Assembly: GCA_001584585.1 (NCBI GenBank)
Contig: LSYV01000167.1
Location: 3,712 to 24,173 of the forward strand
Length of the DNA stretch: 20,462 bases
Origin: Gonium pectorale
Taxonomy: Eukaryota; Chlorophyta; Chlorophyceae; Chlamydomonadales; Volvocaceae
Reading direction: 5' to 3'
In this document: one piece after another, positions 18,327-20,462 of the stretch
Layout of the letters: every line of letters begins with the position of its first letter
How positions within the stretch are numbered: the first letter of the stretch is position 1
Made by a program: the position numbers and the translations under genes
The notes under the pieces: model-generated
Databases searched by the model: none
Seen by the model: only the letters and a program-made list of their open reading frames with translations
Told to the model about the DNA's origin: nothing

Positions 18327-20383
18327 CTAGTCCTCCTCCAGCGGCTCCGCCACCATGCCCTTGCTGTGCAGCTTGAAGCCAGCCAGCTCCATCAGAGCCG
18401 CGTCCTGCGCGCCCCGCGCCAGCACGCCACCGCCGTTGGCCGCGGCCGCGCGGGCCGCGGCCTCCTCCTCCTCCTCCGGCCGCTGCAGCAGCCAGCACTC
18501 GAGCGTATCGATCTGCGGGGAGCGGGGTTCCGGGCGGTGGGGTGCGGGTGCGGGGCAGGCGTGTGCAGGGGGATGCGGGGCGCAGAGCGCAGCGCGCAGC
18601 GCCACGAAGGCGCCCCACGAGCCGCCAGCCATCAGCCCCAGCAGCGCTCGCCCCTTGCCTAGCAGGAGTGTGCCCCCACCGCCCTTTCCTGCCCCATGTC
18701 CCCGGGCTATCCCCGCCTCTCCCAACCCCTCCGCAATCCTTAACTGAAGACAAGCATCGGAGCCAGCGGGCTGCTGCCATCGAACGCACAAGCCAAGCTG
18801 CCGATGAAAACTGCCCACCCCCTTGGTCCGTGGTGGCTTGTTCAATGACACAGCCGCGCCCCTCCCCACGCCAGCCCTCCTATGGGCCCCCAGCCATTGC
18901 GCCTCGCGCATCCACGACCCAAAACGCCCGCCTGGACCTCGCCCCCTTCCGCCACCCGTATCGAACATCCCCTCCGAAAGCCGCGGGCCGCCGCCGCCGC
19001 ACATGCCAGACCCCGTACCTGGAACACCTGCTCTGAAGCCAGCGGGCTGTTGCCGTACGTCGCGATCGGCCGGCTCATGCCCTCGTCCAGGGAGGGCTCC
19101 ACGTACAGCGCAAAGTGGCCGCCGCCGCCTACCGCCGCCCCGCCGCCGCCGCCGCCCAAGCCGCTGCCAGCAGAGCGCGCGCCCGCGGCGCCGCCCCAGC
19201 CGAGTCCGGACGGCAGCTGGCTGAAGCCAACTCCGCACCACTGGTAGTTCTCGTTGATGCCGGTGGCAGGGAAGATCTGGGGCCGTGCCGTGCCGTAGGA
19301 GGCCGGGGCGTGGGAGGTGTATGGCTTCATCATGCATGGTTTCCACGGCCCGGGCACGTGATATACCACGCCGCTAGGAGTTTTGGTAATCTAGACTTGC
19401 TAAGCCGGCTAGCCGGGTGTGGGTGGGGCTATTGCCACGCACCCCCCACACCCGCTCCGCTGGCTGCAGGGCGGACACCCAATGGAAGAAGCCCCTACGG
19501 GCCCGCTCGTCAGGAGTCGCACATCGCTCGTCACGGAGCTGGCGCCGCAGCTCCCGCGTCCTCAGCGCCCCCCCCATCGCCGTCCTCCACCTTCGCCCGC
19601 AAACCGCGCCCCGATTTCCCCCTCACCGCCTACCCGACCCCGCCCTCTACCACACGAGCCGCCAGCTGCGGCCCTTCTTTCACTCCCAGCAGCGGCCGCA
19701 CCTGCAGCGCCGGCCCTTGCGGCCCCCCTTTCATTCTCGATAACGCCATACCGGCCCCTGCGACCCCCCTTCACTTCCAGCAGCAGCGGCCCCACCTGCA
19801 GCGCCGGCTCCAGGCTGAAGAGGAAGCAGCTGACGTCACCGTAGAAGGAGCCGCTCCGGGCCCATGGCCGCGAGGCGTAGCCGCCAAAGGTGCGGCCGGC
19901 CTTGTCGCGGAGCAGCAGCAGCGTGGGCCCCGGCTGCGCAGTCACGCGGCCGAAGAAGGTGTTGAAGGACTTGCCATCACGCTGGGAGCTGAATAGCAGA
20001 CGCCACTCGGCGCGCTGGGCTGCGGGGCATGGCCGGAAATGGGGTGCGAGTTAGGAACGGTAGGCGACGGGATATGGACTTGGATAGCAACAACGACGGG
20101 CATGGGCTGGGCTGCGCGCAGGGCGTGGGTCGGGGGTGTGGGTAGGTGAAGAGGACGGGGATGGTTCTGCGGAGGGGGGGTGCAACTACCGGTCATACGG
20201 GAATGGTCGGAGACGGGGGCGAAGACCGGCGCGAGAAAACGGGCGCGGCCAAGCACGGGCCACGGGCCGCACGGCTACCCAAGGTGACCAGGAGACCGTG
20301 GAACGAGGGCGCAGCGTGGCCCGGAGATACAGGCGGCGCCGAGAACGTCCCGCGCATAGATGGCGCCCTGGGAGAGGCGTGCC
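18327..20383 (-). CDS. TLDc-domain protein, 3' part (5' end not resolved)
   Basis: Minus-strand exons: 20383..20279 (tentative), 20019..19796, 19276..19019 and 18512..18327 (TAG). All joins are GT-AG and phases agree. The TLDc domain is found in OXR1/NCOA7/TLDC-type eukaryotic proteins linked to oxidative stress resistance and, in animals and yeast, V-ATPase binding. Visible blocks are EWRLLFSSQRDGKSFNTFFG, PTLLLLRDKAGRTFGGYAS, PWARSGSFYGDVSCFLFSL, IFPATGINENYQWCGVGF, HFALYVEPSLDEGMSRPIAT, YGNSPLAS, and the closing IDTLECWLL. An Ala/Gly-rich insert sits in the domain before HFALYVE. After the domain there is an acidic/Ala tail (EEEEEAAARAAAANGGG) and an end at AEPLEED. The tentative first exon ends SFHGLLVTL and joins in frame to AQRAEWRLLF; other frames there are also open, so the true start, probably beyond the window, is unknown. 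Family call firm, role in algae unknown. Confidence 0.9.
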
Positions 20384-20462
20384 CTGCAGACTAGGCGCCG
20401 AGGTCAGCGGCGGCCGTAGAAACCGGCAGTCCATGCGGCCCCACACCCCGGGCCCCATGCCC
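20384..20462. other. Right edge, probably intron or upstream exon of the TLDc gene
   Basis: The TLDc gene's N-terminal part is missing from the window. This short stretch is open in more than one minus-strand frame (for example one reading MDCRFLRPPLTSAP), but no motif decides which, if any, is coding. Confidence 0.25.

Noticed and set aside
17904..18662. 252-codon open frame on the plus strand
   Set aside because: Pro/Arg-rich antisense of the TLDc 3' region and last exon; typical of a GC-rich shadow.
18327..19346. 339-codon open frame on the minus strand
   Set aside because: Only its last 62 codons are the real final TLDc exon; the remainder is intron and a wrong frame of the previous exon.

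Overview
This window looks like nuclear DNA of a volvocalean green alga (Chlamydomonas/Volvox lineage). It has a GC-rich base composition, exons with a very strong C/G bias at third codon positions, many short exons split by introns of about 100-700 bases with GTGAGT/GTGCGT/GTGGGT-type donors, low-complexity Ala/Gly/Ser inserts inside conserved domains, and a TGTAA polyadenylation signal after one gene. No prokaryotic operon, rRNA, tRNA, CRISPR array or intact mobile element was seen. All gene models were built by eye from exon frames, splice sites and protein family motifs.

Layout. (1) 631-2582, minus: an unrecognised multi-exon gene with a transit-peptide-like N-terminus, a short FAS1-like segment and an acidic linker. 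(2) 2967-4419, plus: a complete four-exon gene for a small single-domain fasciclin (FAS1) protein, with a TATA box at 2803 and TGTAA at 4731. Genes 1 and 2 are divergent and share a short promoter interval. (3) 5066-5626, plus: weakly supported coding exons of an unknown gene. (4) 6867-10935, plus: a complete eight-exon gene for a TPR protein of the thylakoid lumen ('chloroplast lumen common family' type), including one GC-AG intron. (5) 10936-12603: a convergent 3' region. (6) 12604-16707, minus: a complete nine-exon TAM41 (mitochondrial CDP-diacylglycerol synthase) gene. (7) 16964-17434, minus: short coding-like exons of an unrecognised gene. (8) 18327 to about 20383, minus: the 3' part of a TLDc-domain gene that runs towards or off the right edge.

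The genes look like unrelated housekeeping functions: cardiolipin precursor synthesis in mitochondria, a lumenal TPR scaffold, a TLDc stress-type protein and an adhesion-type FAS1 domain. No shared pathway is evident. The most interesting points are the hidden small-exon genes in the apparent gaps, the FAS1 protein without a visible signal peptide, and large low-complexity inserts inside the TAM41 and TLDc folds.
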